From: JAJTZA01 sp041749815
GTDB lineage: Bacteria > Verrucomicrobiota > Verrucomicrobiia > Chthoniobacterales > Terrimicrobiaceae
NCBI GenBank assembly: GCA_041749815.1
Contig: JBGTAR010000283.1
Coordinates: 1-9,208, forward strand
Direction of reading: 5' to 3'
DNA: 9,208 nucleotides
Below are positions 1 to 6,524 of this stretch, piece after piece; position 1 is the first letter of the stretch; each line of letters opens with the position of its first letter. Under the pieces are notes generated by a model that had not been told where the DNA came from, searched no databases, and worked only from the letters and a program-made list of their open reading frames with translations. The position numbers and the translations under genes are program-made.

Positions 1-1
1 G

Positions 2-577
2 CATCTCAAGAGTGGCAATGTCGCGACGTTGGGGCTGCGCTCCGGCGAACCGGCTCAAATTGACTTCGATGCAAAATCGGGCCAGGTGACCGATATTCGA
101 GGGGTCTTGGGAACCCCCTCCGCTCAGAAGTGCCTCTTCACAGGCGTCTACGTTCTCTCCCCGGAGATCTTTGATTTTATTCCTGCGGGCAAAGTATCCT
201 CGATTGTCACGGCCTTTGTTGCCGTGATTCGGTCAGGGTTGCGGATGGGAGGGGTGCTCCTTGATGGCGGACATTGGTTCGATCTGGGAACAGTGGAATC
301 CTATAAAAACGTGCACCACGCCATTGCTGAAGGCCTTAATTTTTCCCACAATCCCGACCTGACATGGCCGCAATTTGTGCACCCTGGGGCGAGCATGGGG
401 GCGGGGGTGCAACTGGCGGGGATGAATGCCATTGGCGATGGGGCTGAGGTGGGTGATGACACCCAATTGGAAGATTGTATCCTTTGGCCGGGCTCGAAAA
501 CCGCTTCCCGTTTGCATCTTCGGGATTGTATCGTGAGGTCATCCATCGCAGCATCTGCGGAATCCCAAATCCTTTGA
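2..577 (+). CDS. NDP-sugar pyrophosphorylase / sugar-1-phosphate nucleotidyltransferase (MurU / mannose-1-P guanylyltransferase-like), 5' partial
   Basis: The reading frame is open from the left edge, so the N-terminus, including the usual GxGTRLxP nucleotide-binding loop, is outside the window. What remains is the C-terminal half of a nucleotidyltransferase domain: TGVYVLSPEIFDFIP (about 137-184) followed by LDGGHWFDLGTVESY (about 262-306). The W-x-D-L/V-G-T-x-x-x-Y signature is typical of enzymes that make NDP-sugars from a sugar-1-phosphate and an NTP. The last 65 or so residues carry hexapeptide-like units (VHPGAS, IGDGAE, VGDDTQ), suggesting a short left-handed beta-helix. MurU is shorter and lacks such a tail; GDP-mannose and glucose-1-phosphate pyrophosphorylases often have one. 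The stop overlaps the likely TTG start of the sugar kinase by four bases, so the two are probably translationally coupled and act in sequence. The family is fairly sure; the sugar and nucleotide are not. Confidence 0.85.
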   Translation, partial: HLKSGNVATLGLRSGEPAQIDFDAKSGQVTDIRGVLGTPSAQKCLFTGVYVLSPEIFDFIPAGKVSSIVTAFVAVIRSGLRMGGVLLDGGHWFDLGTVESYKNVHHAIAEGLNFSHNPDLTWPQFVHPGASMGAGVQLAGMNAIGDGAEVGDDTQLEDCILWPGSKTASRLHLRDCIVRSSIAASAESQIL

Positions 578-1584
578 ACGCCTTACCTGACAATGTGCTA
601 GCCCTTGCGAGGGATCGATTCCCCGGCTACACCGGAGGCGGGTTCGATGTGAGCCCTCTGCAAAAAGGCGGCTCAGACCGCAAATTCTTTCGTGTCCGGT
701 CCGGGGGGAATTCTTCAATGATCATTGTCCGGTATTCCGGCCACCGGGAAGAAAACAAGCACTACGTTGACATTGCCCAATTTCTTGCGGCTTCCGGTGT
801 GAACGTGCCAAGGATCTATTTGCACGACCCGGCCGAGGGGCTCATCTTCATGGAGGATCTTGGGGAGCTTGACCTCTGGCACTGGCGCGATCAACCCTGG
901 TCCGTCCGTCGCCCGCTTTATCAATCCGCCTTGGATCAAATCGCGTTGCTCCATACCAGCGCCAGCAAGCGGTTTCCCGGAAGTGGGATTCGTCTTGAAA
1001 ATGAGTTTGCCGAGCAACTCTACCTTTGGGAGCAGAACTACTTTTTTGAGCACTGCCTCGGCAAATATTTTTCCATCCCACAAGCCGAACTCCAATCTCT
1101 TCAGTCCCTGCCCGTTCTGGAATCAGCCACCAAGCGGCTGGCCAGCCTTCCCAGAGTCCTGGTCCACCGCGATTTCCAATCCCAAAATATCCTCACCATT
1201 CAAGGCAAGGCCTGGCTGATTGACTTCCAAGGGATGCGTCCCGGCTTGGCTGAATATGACCTTGCTTCATTGCTTTATGACCCATACGTCAACCTTTCCG
1301 TTGAGGAGCGGGGAGAACTGTCAGACTATTATCGCGAAACGGCTGAAGGTTCAGGCGCCGCAATACATGAAAATTTTGAAGAAATATTGGATCTCTGCGC
1401 AATGCAACGACTGATGCAGGCCATGGGGGCTTACGGGTTCCTTGGGATTGAGAAACAACGCAGCGAATTTCTTCAGCACATCCCCGTGGCCGGAAAATCA
1501 TTATCAGGGGTCTTGGATCGAATTGAAGGGCTCCAGCCTCTGGGGCTTCTGGTCACAGCTCTTTGTGAAAGGAAGGCCCCATGA
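574..1584 (+). CDS. AmgK-like sugar kinase (aminoglycoside phosphotransferase fold)
   Basis: A kinase of the APH/choline-kinase fold, 336 residues from a TTG start at 574. The N-lobe shows GGSDRKFFRVR (nucleotide loop region) and FMEDLGELDLW (hinge). The catalytic loop HRDFQSQN is at residues 198-205 (Brenner motif), and the metal-binding IDFQG has its Asp at 217. These match AmgK, the anomeric N-acetylmuramate/N-acetylglucosamine kinase that feeds MurU in peptidoglycan recycling; the upstream nucleotidyltransferase fits that pairing. The frame is open upstream to 475, but that stretch lies inside the preceding gene and does not look like family sequence. TTG at 574 overlaps the preceding stop as TTGA and gives the usual family length; GTG at 595 is the alternative. 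The stop overlaps the glgE ATG as ATGA. The substrate is inferred: another hexose, or even maltose, is possible because GlgE needs maltose-1-phosphate. Confidence 0.85.
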   Translation: MNALPDNVLALARDRFPGYTGGGFDVSPLQKGGSDRKFFRVRSGGNSSMIIVRYSGHREENKHYVDIAQFLAASGVNVPRIYLHDPAEGLIFMEDLGELDLWHWRDQPWSVRRPLYQSALDQIALLHTSASKRFPGSGIRLENEFAEQLYLWEQNYFFEHCLGKYFSIPQAELQSLQSLPVLESATKRLASLPRVLVHRDFQSQNILTIQGKAWLIDFQGMRPGLAEYDLASLLYDPYVNLSVEERGELSDYYRETAEGSGAAIHENFEEILDLCAMQRLMQAMGAYGFLGIEKQRSEFLQHIPVAGKSLSGVLDRIEGLQPLGLLVTALCERKAP

Positions 1585-3671
1585 AAGATTCCGCTCGTCG
1601 CACCAAACGATCAGAGAACCGTGCTTTGAACCCAGAGGCGGCATCCTCCCAGCACGAAGCACAGCCTTCGTTAAAAAACGAGCTCCTCCAACCGGCCACG
1701 GTGGTGATCTCAAACATTTCCCCCTGCCTTGATTGTGGCGCCCACCCGGTCAAACGCACCGTGGGTGAAGATCTTATCGTGGAGGCCGATATTTTTAAGG
1801 ATGGTCATGATGTGCTTTCTGCCGTTTTAGAATGGCGTCATGCAGGGGACCCGGTGTGGTCCGAGACCCCTCTTCGCGCACTCATCAATGATCGATGGAC
1901 GGCTGTCTTCCCGCTCGCCGCAGTGGGTTGGTGCAATTATCGCATTTCGGCATGGGGGGACATTTTTCTATCCTGGCGTCATGAAGTTCTGACAAAATTC
2001 AAGGCTGGCGTTGCGGACTTATCCAGCGAAATGCTTGAGGGCTCGGCTATCATTCGGGCTGCTGCGAAGAGGGCGGTGGGCGATGACACCCGTTTTCTGA
2101 CGGAGATCTCAAGCTTGCTTGAAGAGTCTGACCCTTCGGCTCTCACGGAATTATTGGATGATTCCGCACTCCTTGCCCTCATGGAAGTTTATGCCGACAG
2201 ATCGCTGGTGACCACAAGCCCCGCCCTTCGAGTCTGGGTTGATCGTCGCCGCGCCGCCTGTTCCGCGTGGTATGAGTTTTTTCCCCGCTCTGCCAATGGC
2301 AGTGCTGAGGTCGGCTCAACGTTCCGGGATTGCCTGCCTCGCATTGATGACGCCCGGGCCATGGGGTTTGACGTGATTTATTTTCCTCCCATTCACCCCA
2401 TCGGTCTCACAAAGCGAAAAGGCCGTAACAACTCCCTCGTCTCCGAGCCCGGGGATCCCGGGGTGCCTTATGCCATTGGAAATTTCCGTCAGGGTGTCAA
2501 CGGAGGCGGTCATAAGGACGTGGCTCCCGAGCTCGGCACCTTGGAAGATTTTGCCTGGCTGGTGGGAGAAATTCATGATCGCGACATGGAGGTTGCCCTT
2601 GATTTTGCCATCAATTGTTCTCCCGACCACCCCTACGTGTCCGAACACCCGAACTGGTTCTTCAAACGCCCGGATGGTTCGATCAAATACGCGGAAAATC
2701 CTCCCAAAAAGTATGAGGACGTTTATCCCCTCAACTTCCACAATCCGGATTGGCAGGCGCTGTGGCAGGAACTTCGAGACGTGATTCTCTTTTGGTGTGG
2801 CCAGGGGGTGCGCATCTTTCGCGTCGATAATCCACATACCAAACCCGTGGCCTTTTGGGAGTGGGTCATCGCCGAGGTGCGTAATGAATTTCCGGATGTG
2901 ATTTTCCTCAGCGAAGCCTTCACCCGTCCCAAAATGATGCAGACGCTCGCGAAGGTCGGTTTCACGCAATCCTACACCTACTTCACTTGGAGAAACTCCA
3001 AATTTGAACTCACCGAATACCTCACCGAGCTGACGGGTACGGAAATGAAGGACTATTTCCGTCCTCACTTTTTTACCAACACTCCGGACATTCTCCCCGA
3101 GTTTCTCCAGACCGGAGGCCGACCGGCTTTTTCGATTCGGGCGGTTTTGGCAGCCACCCTCTCACCTCTTTATGGCATCTACAGTGGATTCGAACTCTGC
3201 GAAAACACTCCCATTCCAGGCAAAGAAGAATATCTGGATTCGGAAAAGTATCACTTCCAAGGGCGGGACTGGAATGCCCCTGGAAACATCAAAGAGCTCA
3301 TCACCAAGCTGAATCGGATTCGTTCAGAGAACCGGGCCCTGCAAAAACTTTCCAACCTGCGCTTTCTGAAGGTGGAGAACGAAAATCTGCTCTTTTACGC
3401 AAAATTCTCGGAAGGGGCGGACAACGTTCTTTTTGTGGCGGTGAACCTCGATCCCTTTAATCCTCAATCTGGATTTGTGACGATTCCGCTTGGCGATTTC
3501 GGGGTGCAGGAAAACGAGCCCTACCTGTTGGATGATCTTCTGAGCGGCGAAACATTCCGGTGGGTTGGCGCATGCAATTATATCGCTCTCAGCCCGGAGG
3601 CCCGACCAGCTCACATCTTTCGCCTGCGTCGCCGGGTGGGGAGCTCGCTAGGACAAGACGTTTTTGCATAG
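1581..3671 (+). CDS. glgE: Alpha-1,4-glucan:maltose-1-phosphate maltosyltransferase GlgE (GH13)
   Basis: GlgE transfers maltose from alpha-maltose-1-phosphate to the non-reducing end of alpha-1,4-glucans in the cytosol. The 696-residue length is normal for the family. Residues 1-40 are polar and probably disordered. Next come an N-terminal beta-domain and helical segment, then the GH13 barrel from about residue 230, with WYEFFPRS, DVIYFPPIHPIG and LTKRKGRNN. The nucleophile Asp416 lies in RVDNPHTKP and the acid/base Glu445 in FLSEAFTRP, both diagnostic of GlgE rather than other amylases. A C-terminal beta-domain ends the protein. The start at 1581 has a good Shine-Dalgarno (AAGGA at 1569-1573, 7 nt spacing) and overlaps the kinase stop, so coupling is likely. 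The usual suppliers of maltose-1-phosphate (TreS-Mak or GlgM) and the branching enzyme GlgB are not in the window. The identity is secure. Confidence 0.97.
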   Translation: MKDSARRTKRSENRALNPEAASSQHEAQPSLKNELLQPATVVISNISPCLDCGAHPVKRTVGEDLIVEADIFKDGHDVLSAVLEWRHAGDPVWSETPLRALINDRWTAVFPLAAVGWCNYRISAWGDIFLSWRHEVLTKFKAGVADLSSEMLEGSAIIRAAAKRAVGDDTRFLTEISSLLEESDPSALTELLDDSALLALMEVYADRSLVTTSPALRVWVDRRRAACSAWYEFFPRSANGSAEVGSTFRDCLPRIDDARAMGFDVIYFPPIHPIGLTKRKGRNNSLVSEPGDPGVPYAIGNFRQGVNGGGHKDVAPELGTLEDFAWLVGEIHDRDMEVALDFAINCSPDHPYVSEHPNWFFKRPDGSIKYAENPPKKYEDVYPLNFHNPDWQALWQELRDVILFWCGQGVRIFRVDNPHTKPVAFWEWVIAEVRNEFPDVIFLSEAFTRPKMMQTLAKVGFTQSYTYFTWRNSKFELTEYLTELTGTEMKDYFRPHFFTNTPDILPEFLQTGGRPAFSIRAVLAATLSPLYGIYSGFELCENTPIPGKEEYLDSEKYHFQGRDWNAPGNIKELITKLNRIRSENRALQKLSNLRFLKVENENLLFYAKFSEGADNVLFVAVNLDPFNPQSGFVTIPLGDFGVQENEPYLLDDLLSGETFRWVGACNYIALSPEARPAHIFRLRRRVGSSLGQDVFA

Positions 3672-3676
3672 CATTC

Positions 3677-3871
3677 ATGAAGCAATTTGAATCTCTGCGT
3701 GCTTCCTCCCTCTATTGTCGGAAGTGCGGGGCGGCCATGCCAGTTCGCGAGAAACTCCTTCTCATCCTGCCCGGCAAAGAGATCTTTGATTGTCTTTGTC
3801 AGAAATGTGGAGATTCCCTTGGTCATCGCGAGGTGTCCGAAAACCCCAACCCCCTTTGGACCCCACCTTGA
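3677..3871 (+). CDS. Small zinc-ribbon protein, unknown function
   Basis: A 64-residue protein starting at ATG 3677, five bases after the glgE stop and ending three bases before fmt. It carries two Cys pairs, CRKCG near residues 14-18 and CLCQKCG near residues 43-49, separated by a hydrophobic/basic stretch (REKLLLILPGKEIFD). This is the layout of a treble-clef or zinc-ribbon knuckle binding one Zn ion. The same frame is open upstream into glgE (to 3560), but that part is out of phase with the real glgE frame and is not counted. No clear Shine-Dalgarno is visible, so translation may depend on coupling to glgE. I do not recognise the family. The tight packing and the paired CxxC motifs are the reasons to believe it is a gene; nucleic-acid or protein binding is the usual role of such ribbons, but that is inference. 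Confidence 0.7.
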   Translation: MKQFESLRASSLYCRKCGAAMPVREKLLLILPGKEIFDCLCQKCGDSLGHREVSENPNPLWTPP

Positions 3872-3874
3872 ATC

Positions 3875-4834
3875 ATGAAAATATTATTTCTTGGGACCGG
3901 TGATATCGGAGTTCCCTCCTTGCGGGCCCTTGCCGCGCACCACGATATTTGCGGGGTCTTCACCCAGCCGGATCGGCCCGCCGGCCGAAAACTCCAACTC
4001 AAACCTTCTCCTGTGAAGCTTGCTGCACAAGAACTGGGCATCCCCATCTTTCAACCTGAAAAACTGCGTGGGGATGCCATCCTCGCACAGCTCAAAGATT
4101 TGGGGGCCGACCTGTTTTTTGTCGCCGCGTATGGCCAAATCCTAAGCCCTGCCGTTCTCAAGGTGCCGAGATTGGGGTGTGTGAACCTCCACGCCTCATT
4201 GCTTCCCCGTCACCGCGGGGCCTCGCCCGTCCATGCCGCCATTCTGGCTGGGGATCAGGAGTCCGGCGTGACCCTCATGTTTATGGACGAGGGACTGGAT
4301 ACCGGAGACATCATCCTTCAAAACCGAATTCCTATTCTCCCTGATGACACCGCAGGTTCCCTGCATGACCGTCTGGCCGAATCGGCACCCAACCCCACCT
4401 TGCAAGCCATGGCACTGATCGAGTGCGGAATCGCCACCCGCACTCCGCAAAACACGGAGCTCGCCACCTACGCACCCAAGATCACAAAAGACCAGGGGCG
4501 GCTCGATTGGACACAGCCCGCCGTCGATCTTGCCAGGAGGGTTCGTGGGTTTCACCCGTGGCCGGGGACTTTCACACACCTACCCGATGGCACCACCCTG
4601 AAAATTCACTCAGCCCAGTCCATCGATGAGAGCGGTCTGCCAGGCACAATCCTCGCATCCTCCGACTTCCCGCTTGTGGTTGCCACCAGTGCAGGCGCTT
4701 TGGCCCTTCACACTGTTCAACTCCCCGGTGGGCGTCGCCTCGACTCCGCCACGTTTCTTCGTGGCCACCCGCTACCTCCAGGAACCCAGCTTCTTGGTGG
4801 ATCCCCGATTGAACAAAGAAAACCCATTGACTGA
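3875..4834 (+). CDS. fmt: Methionyl-tRNA formyltransferase
   Basis: Fmt formylates Met-tRNA(fMet) with 10-formyl-THF, giving the bacterial initiator. It has 319 residues, the normal length. The N-terminal formyltransferase Rossmann domain begins MKILFLGTGDIGVPSL. The catalytic triad is present: Asn104 and His106 in the VNLHASLLPRHRG block, and Asp142 in DEGLDTGDI. The His-to-Asp spacing of 36 matches E. coli Fmt (N108, H110, D146). The C-terminal OB-fold-like tRNA-binding domain starts near residue 205, after the ATYAPKITKDQGRLDW linker block, with HPWPGTF following. The ATG lies three bases after the zinc-ribbon stop. No strong Shine-Dalgarno is seen, so it probably relies on upstream translation. 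A peptide deformylase gene, a common partner, is not next to it here. The stop codon (4832-4834) abuts or overlaps the -35 box of the proposed metK promoter. Confidence 0.97.
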   Translation: MKILFLGTGDIGVPSLRALAAHHDICGVFTQPDRPAGRKLQLKPSPVKLAAQELGIPIFQPEKLRGDAILAQLKDLGADLFFVAAYGQILSPAVLKVPRLGCVNLHASLLPRHRGASPVHAAILAGDQESGVTLMFMDEGLDTGDIILQNRIPILPDDTAGSLHDRLAESAPNPTLQAMALIECGIATRTPQNTELATYAPKITKDQGRLDWTQPAVDLARRVRGFHPWPGTFTHLPDGTTLKIHSAQSIDESGLPGTILASSDFPLVVATSAGALALHTVQLPGGRRLDSATFLRGHPLPPGTQLLGGSPIEQRKPID

Positions 4835-4854
4835 ATAAAACATATCAATATATT
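4827..4854 (+). promoter_or_regulatory. Sigma-70-like promoter of the metK unit
   Basis: TTGACT at 4827-4832 (5/6 of the -35 consensus) and TATATT at 4849-4854 (5/6 of the -10 consensus) are separated by 16 bases. Transcription would start near 4861, leaving a leader of about 34 bases before the metK ATG. That is too short for the known SAM riboswitch classes. The -35 box overlaps the end of fmt. Seen in sequence; activity is inferred. Confidence 0.6.
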
Positions 4855-4861
4855 GAGATGT
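4840..4861. promoter_or_regulatory. 22-bp near-perfect palindrome over the metK -10 box (candidate operator)
   Basis: Ten of eleven base pairs are symmetric about the 4850/4851 axis. The core CAATATATTG (4846-4855) is perfect and extends to TCAATATATTGA; the only mismatch is the pair A4844/G4857. The palindrome covers the whole predicted -10 box and reaches the likely start site, the classic position for a repressor operator. It is nearly free of G+C in the core, so an RNA hairpin would be weak and a DNA site is the better reading. ArsR-family regulators such as SahR control SAM-cycle genes in Proteobacteria; a similar regulator here is only an inference, and none is encoded in the window. 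Confidence 0.5.
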
Positions 4862-4894
4862 CTTCATATTTAACTCTTCCAACCCACACCCATC

Positions 4895-6067
4895 ATGCCT
4901 AGCAGATACATTTTTTCCTCCGAATCCGTCGGTGAAGGTCACCCGGACAAAGTCAGCGACACCATTTCAGACGCCATTCTGGACGCATGTCTGTCGCAGG
5001 ACAAACACAGCCGGGTGGCTTGTGAAACCCTTGTGAAAAGCAACATGGTTGTTGTCGCTGGGGAAATCACAACCAATGCGCGCTTTGACTATGACGCGAT
5101 TGTGCGTCAGGCCATTCGGGAGATTGGGTATGTGAATGACGATGATGTGTTTCATGCGGACCGGGTGTTTATTAACAACTATCTGACCTCGCAGAGCGCG
5201 GACATTTCCCAAGGGGTTGATGCAAAAAAAGCCAAAGGCAAAAAGACCGCCGAACAAGGAGCGGGGGATCAGGGGCTGATGTTTGGGTATGCCACCAACG
5301 AAACACCGGAATTGATGCCAGCTCCCATTATGTTTGCCCACCGACTGGGACGCGAGCTGACCCGCATCCGTAAGAGCGGCAAAGCCAAATGGCTGCGCCC
5401 CGACGCCAAGAGCCAGGTTTCTGTGATTTACGAAGATGGTCGCCCGGTCGCCATTTCAAATGTGGTGATCTCCACACAGCATTCGGCAGACATCGAACAT
5501 GCGGAGATCGAGAAATTCATCATCGCAAAAGTCATCAAAGCCGTCCTGCCTAAAGCCCTCCTCACTCCCAAAACCGAGTTCCTGATCAATCCGACAGGCC
5601 GTTTTGTGATTGGTGGGCCTCAGGGTGACAGTGGATTGACTGGCAGAAAAATCATCGTGGACACCTATGGGGGATCCGGACGTCATGGGGGAGGAGCCTT
5701 CTCCGGCAAAGACCCTTCAAAGGTTGATCGCAGCGCCGCTTACATGGGCCGTTACGTTGCCAAGAACGTGGTCGCCTCGGGCCTCGCTTCCCGATGCGAA
5801 GTTCAGTTTGCCTATGCCATCGGCCATCCGCAGCCGGTGAGCGTCCACATCGACACCTTCGGAACGCACACCGTATCAGAAGACAAAATTGAAAAAGCGG
5901 TTCTAAAAACTTTCAGCTTCAAACCCGCAGATATCGTCAGCCAACTCAACTTGCTTCGCCCGATCTTCTCAAAGACGACCAATTACGGTCACTTTGGAAA
6001 AGATGACCCGGACATCACTTGGGAAAAAACCGACAAAGCCGCAGCCCTCAAACGGGAGGCGAAGTAG
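4895..6067 (+). CDS. metK: S-adenosylmethionine synthetase
   Basis: MetK makes SAM from methionine and ATP in the cytosol, releasing phosphate and pyrophosphate; the enzyme is normally a tetramer. The 390 residues match the family. The N-terminal ATP-binding block SSESVGEGHPDK (residues 8-19) includes His16. The first signature, GAGDQGLMFGYA, is at 122-133, and the second, GGGAFSGKD, is at 265-273, continuing into PSKVDRSAAY. A Lys-rich segment (DAKKAKGKK) precedes the first signature in the active-site gate region. The ATG at 4895 begins exactly at the conserved N-terminus; the preceding CCCATC gives no Shine-Dalgarno, so initiation is probably leader- or structure-dependent. It is first gene of a unit with ahcY, which removes the SAH left by SAM-dependent methylation. 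Control probably acts through the promoter palindrome at 4840-4861. Confidence 0.98.
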   Translation: MPSRYIFSSESVGEGHPDKVSDTISDAILDACLSQDKHSRVACETLVKSNMVVVAGEITTNARFDYDAIVRQAIREIGYVNDDDVFHADRVFINNYLTSQSADISQGVDAKKAKGKKTAEQGAGDQGLMFGYATNETPELMPAPIMFAHRLGRELTRIRKSGKAKWLRPDAKSQVSVIYEDGRPVAISNVVISTQHSADIEHAEIEKFIIAKVIKAVLPKALLTPKTEFLINPTGRFVIGGPQGDSGLTGRKIIVDTYGGSGRHGGGAFSGKDPSKVDRSAAYMGRYVAKNVVASGLASRCEVQFAYAIGHPQPVSVHIDTFGTHTVSEDKIEKAVLKTFSFKPADIVSQLNLLRPIFSKTTNYGHFGKDDPDITWEKTDKAAALKREAK

Positions 6068-6073
6068 CATCAA

Positions 6074-6096
6074 AGTTTTCAGTTCACAGTTTTCAG
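6074..6096 (+). repeat. Left heptamer array (AGTTTTC type), inverted partner of the right array
   Basis: Three abutting 7-mers are present: AGTTTTC (6074-6080), AGTTCAC (6081-6087) and AGTTTTC (6088-6094), followed by AG. The array begins 6 bases after the metK stop and ends 4 bases before the next ATG. Positions 6081-6096 match the reverse complement of 6486-6501 at 15 of 16 bases, and the full 23 bases match the reverse complement of 6486-6508 at 20 of 23. Confidence 0.75.
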
Positions 6097-6100
6097 CACG

Positions 6101-6475
6101 ATGGCTTACCGCTCCTTTGAGGAACTGGATGTCTGGCAGCGAGCGTGTCGTCAGAGTGTTGAAATCTACACGATTTTTAAACACTGCTCGGTATTCTCAC
6201 TCAAAGACCAAATCGAAAGGGCCGGCCTCTCAGTGCCATCAAATATTGCTGAAGGGTGTGAGCGAAATTCAAATGCTGACTTCTGTCGTTTTCTTAGAAT
6301 TGCCCTTGGCTCAAACGCAGAACTCAGAACTCAACTTTATATTGCAAAAAAACTTAATCTTTTAGACACCCATAAATTTGCGGCGACCGTCAAAGAATCC
6401 AAGGAAATCTCCGCCATGATCTTCGGGTTATGCAAATCCCTTAATCCCATCAAACCAAAAACTTCAGCCGACTGA
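6101..6475 (+). CDS. Four-helix-bundle protein (23S rRNA intervening-sequence / S23 family)
   Basis: A 124-residue protein starting at ATG 6101 (MAYRSFEELDVWQRA). It shows the full family pattern: an N-terminal SFEELDVWQRACRQS helix, the SLKDQIERAGLSVPSNIAEG core near residues 33-52, then FCRFLRIALGSNAELRTQL and IAKKLNLL, and a last helix ending near residue 112. These are the four helices of the S23/IVS-protein fold, related in structure to Avd of diversity-generating retroelements. Family members occur inside 23S rRNA intervening sequences (for example in Leptospira) and as scattered chromosomal genes; their biochemical role is not established, and nucleic-acid binding by a basic pentamer is suggested for Avd. 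Here the gene interrupts a metK-ahcY unit, is AT-richer than its neighbours and is flanked by inverted heptamer arrays. No Shine-Dalgarno is visible. No rRNA or reverse transcriptase is nearby. Confidence 0.92.
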   Translation: MAYRSFEELDVWQRACRQSVEIYTIFKHCSVFSLKDQIERAGLSVPSNIAEGCERNSNADFCRFLRIALGSNAELRTQLYIAKKLNLLDTHKFAATVKESKEISAMIFGLCKSLNPIKPKTSAD

Positions 6476-6485
6476 AAAAGTCTTT

Positions 6486-6515
6486 CTGAAAACTGTCAAC
6501 TTAACACTGTAAACT
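6486..6515 (-). repeat. Right heptamer array, inverted relative to the left array
   Basis: Four abutting 7-mers are read on the plus strand: GAAAACT (6488-6494), GTCAACT (6495-6501), TAACACT (6502-6508) and GTAAACT (6509-6515). Their reverse complements, AGTTTTC, AGTTGAC, AGTGTTA and AGTTTAC, are variants of the left units. The array starts 10 bases after the four-helix-bundle stop and ends 9 bases before the ahcY ATG, so it occupies most of the leader of ahcY and leaves no room for a SAH riboswitch. Confidence 0.75.
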
Positions 6516-6524
6516 TCTATCACT

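Larger units (their letters stand above)
6074..6515 (+). mobile_element. Putative heptamer-bounded cassette carrying a four-helix-bundle gene
   Basis: This 442-bp segment lies between metK and ahcY and is bounded by inverted arrays of related 7-mers (6074-6094 and 6488-6515). By hand count its interior is about 43% GC (6121-6480), against 52% and 58% in two sampled metK lines. It holds a single ORF, of the S23 family known from 23S rRNA intervening sequences. Removing it would leave metK and ahcY separated by only about 16 bases. The sequence ATCA occurs just outside both ends (6069-6072 and 6519-6522), possibly a short target duplication but easily chance. There is no transposase, so any movement would need help in trans. 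That it is mobile is inference from structure and composition. Confidence 0.5.

Noticed and set aside
2316..3068. 250-residue open frame on the minus strand opposite glgE
   Set aside because: It is antisense to the highly conserved GH13 catalytic region, has no recognisable motif, and glgE fully explains the coding signal.
4835..4894. SAM riboswitch in front of metK
   Set aside because: Only 60 bases lie between fmt and metK, and the predicted leader is about 34 bases; no SAM-I, SAM-II or related fold can be drawn in it.
6101..6475. Diversity-generating retroelement with an Avd-like protein
   Set aside because: The protein shares the Avd fold, but no reverse transcriptase, template repeat or variable repeat lies in the window.
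6476..6524. SAH riboswitch or separate promoter in front of ahcY
   Set aside because: The 49 bases are mostly the heptamer array; no GC-rich SAH aptamer and no convincing -35/-10 pair is present.
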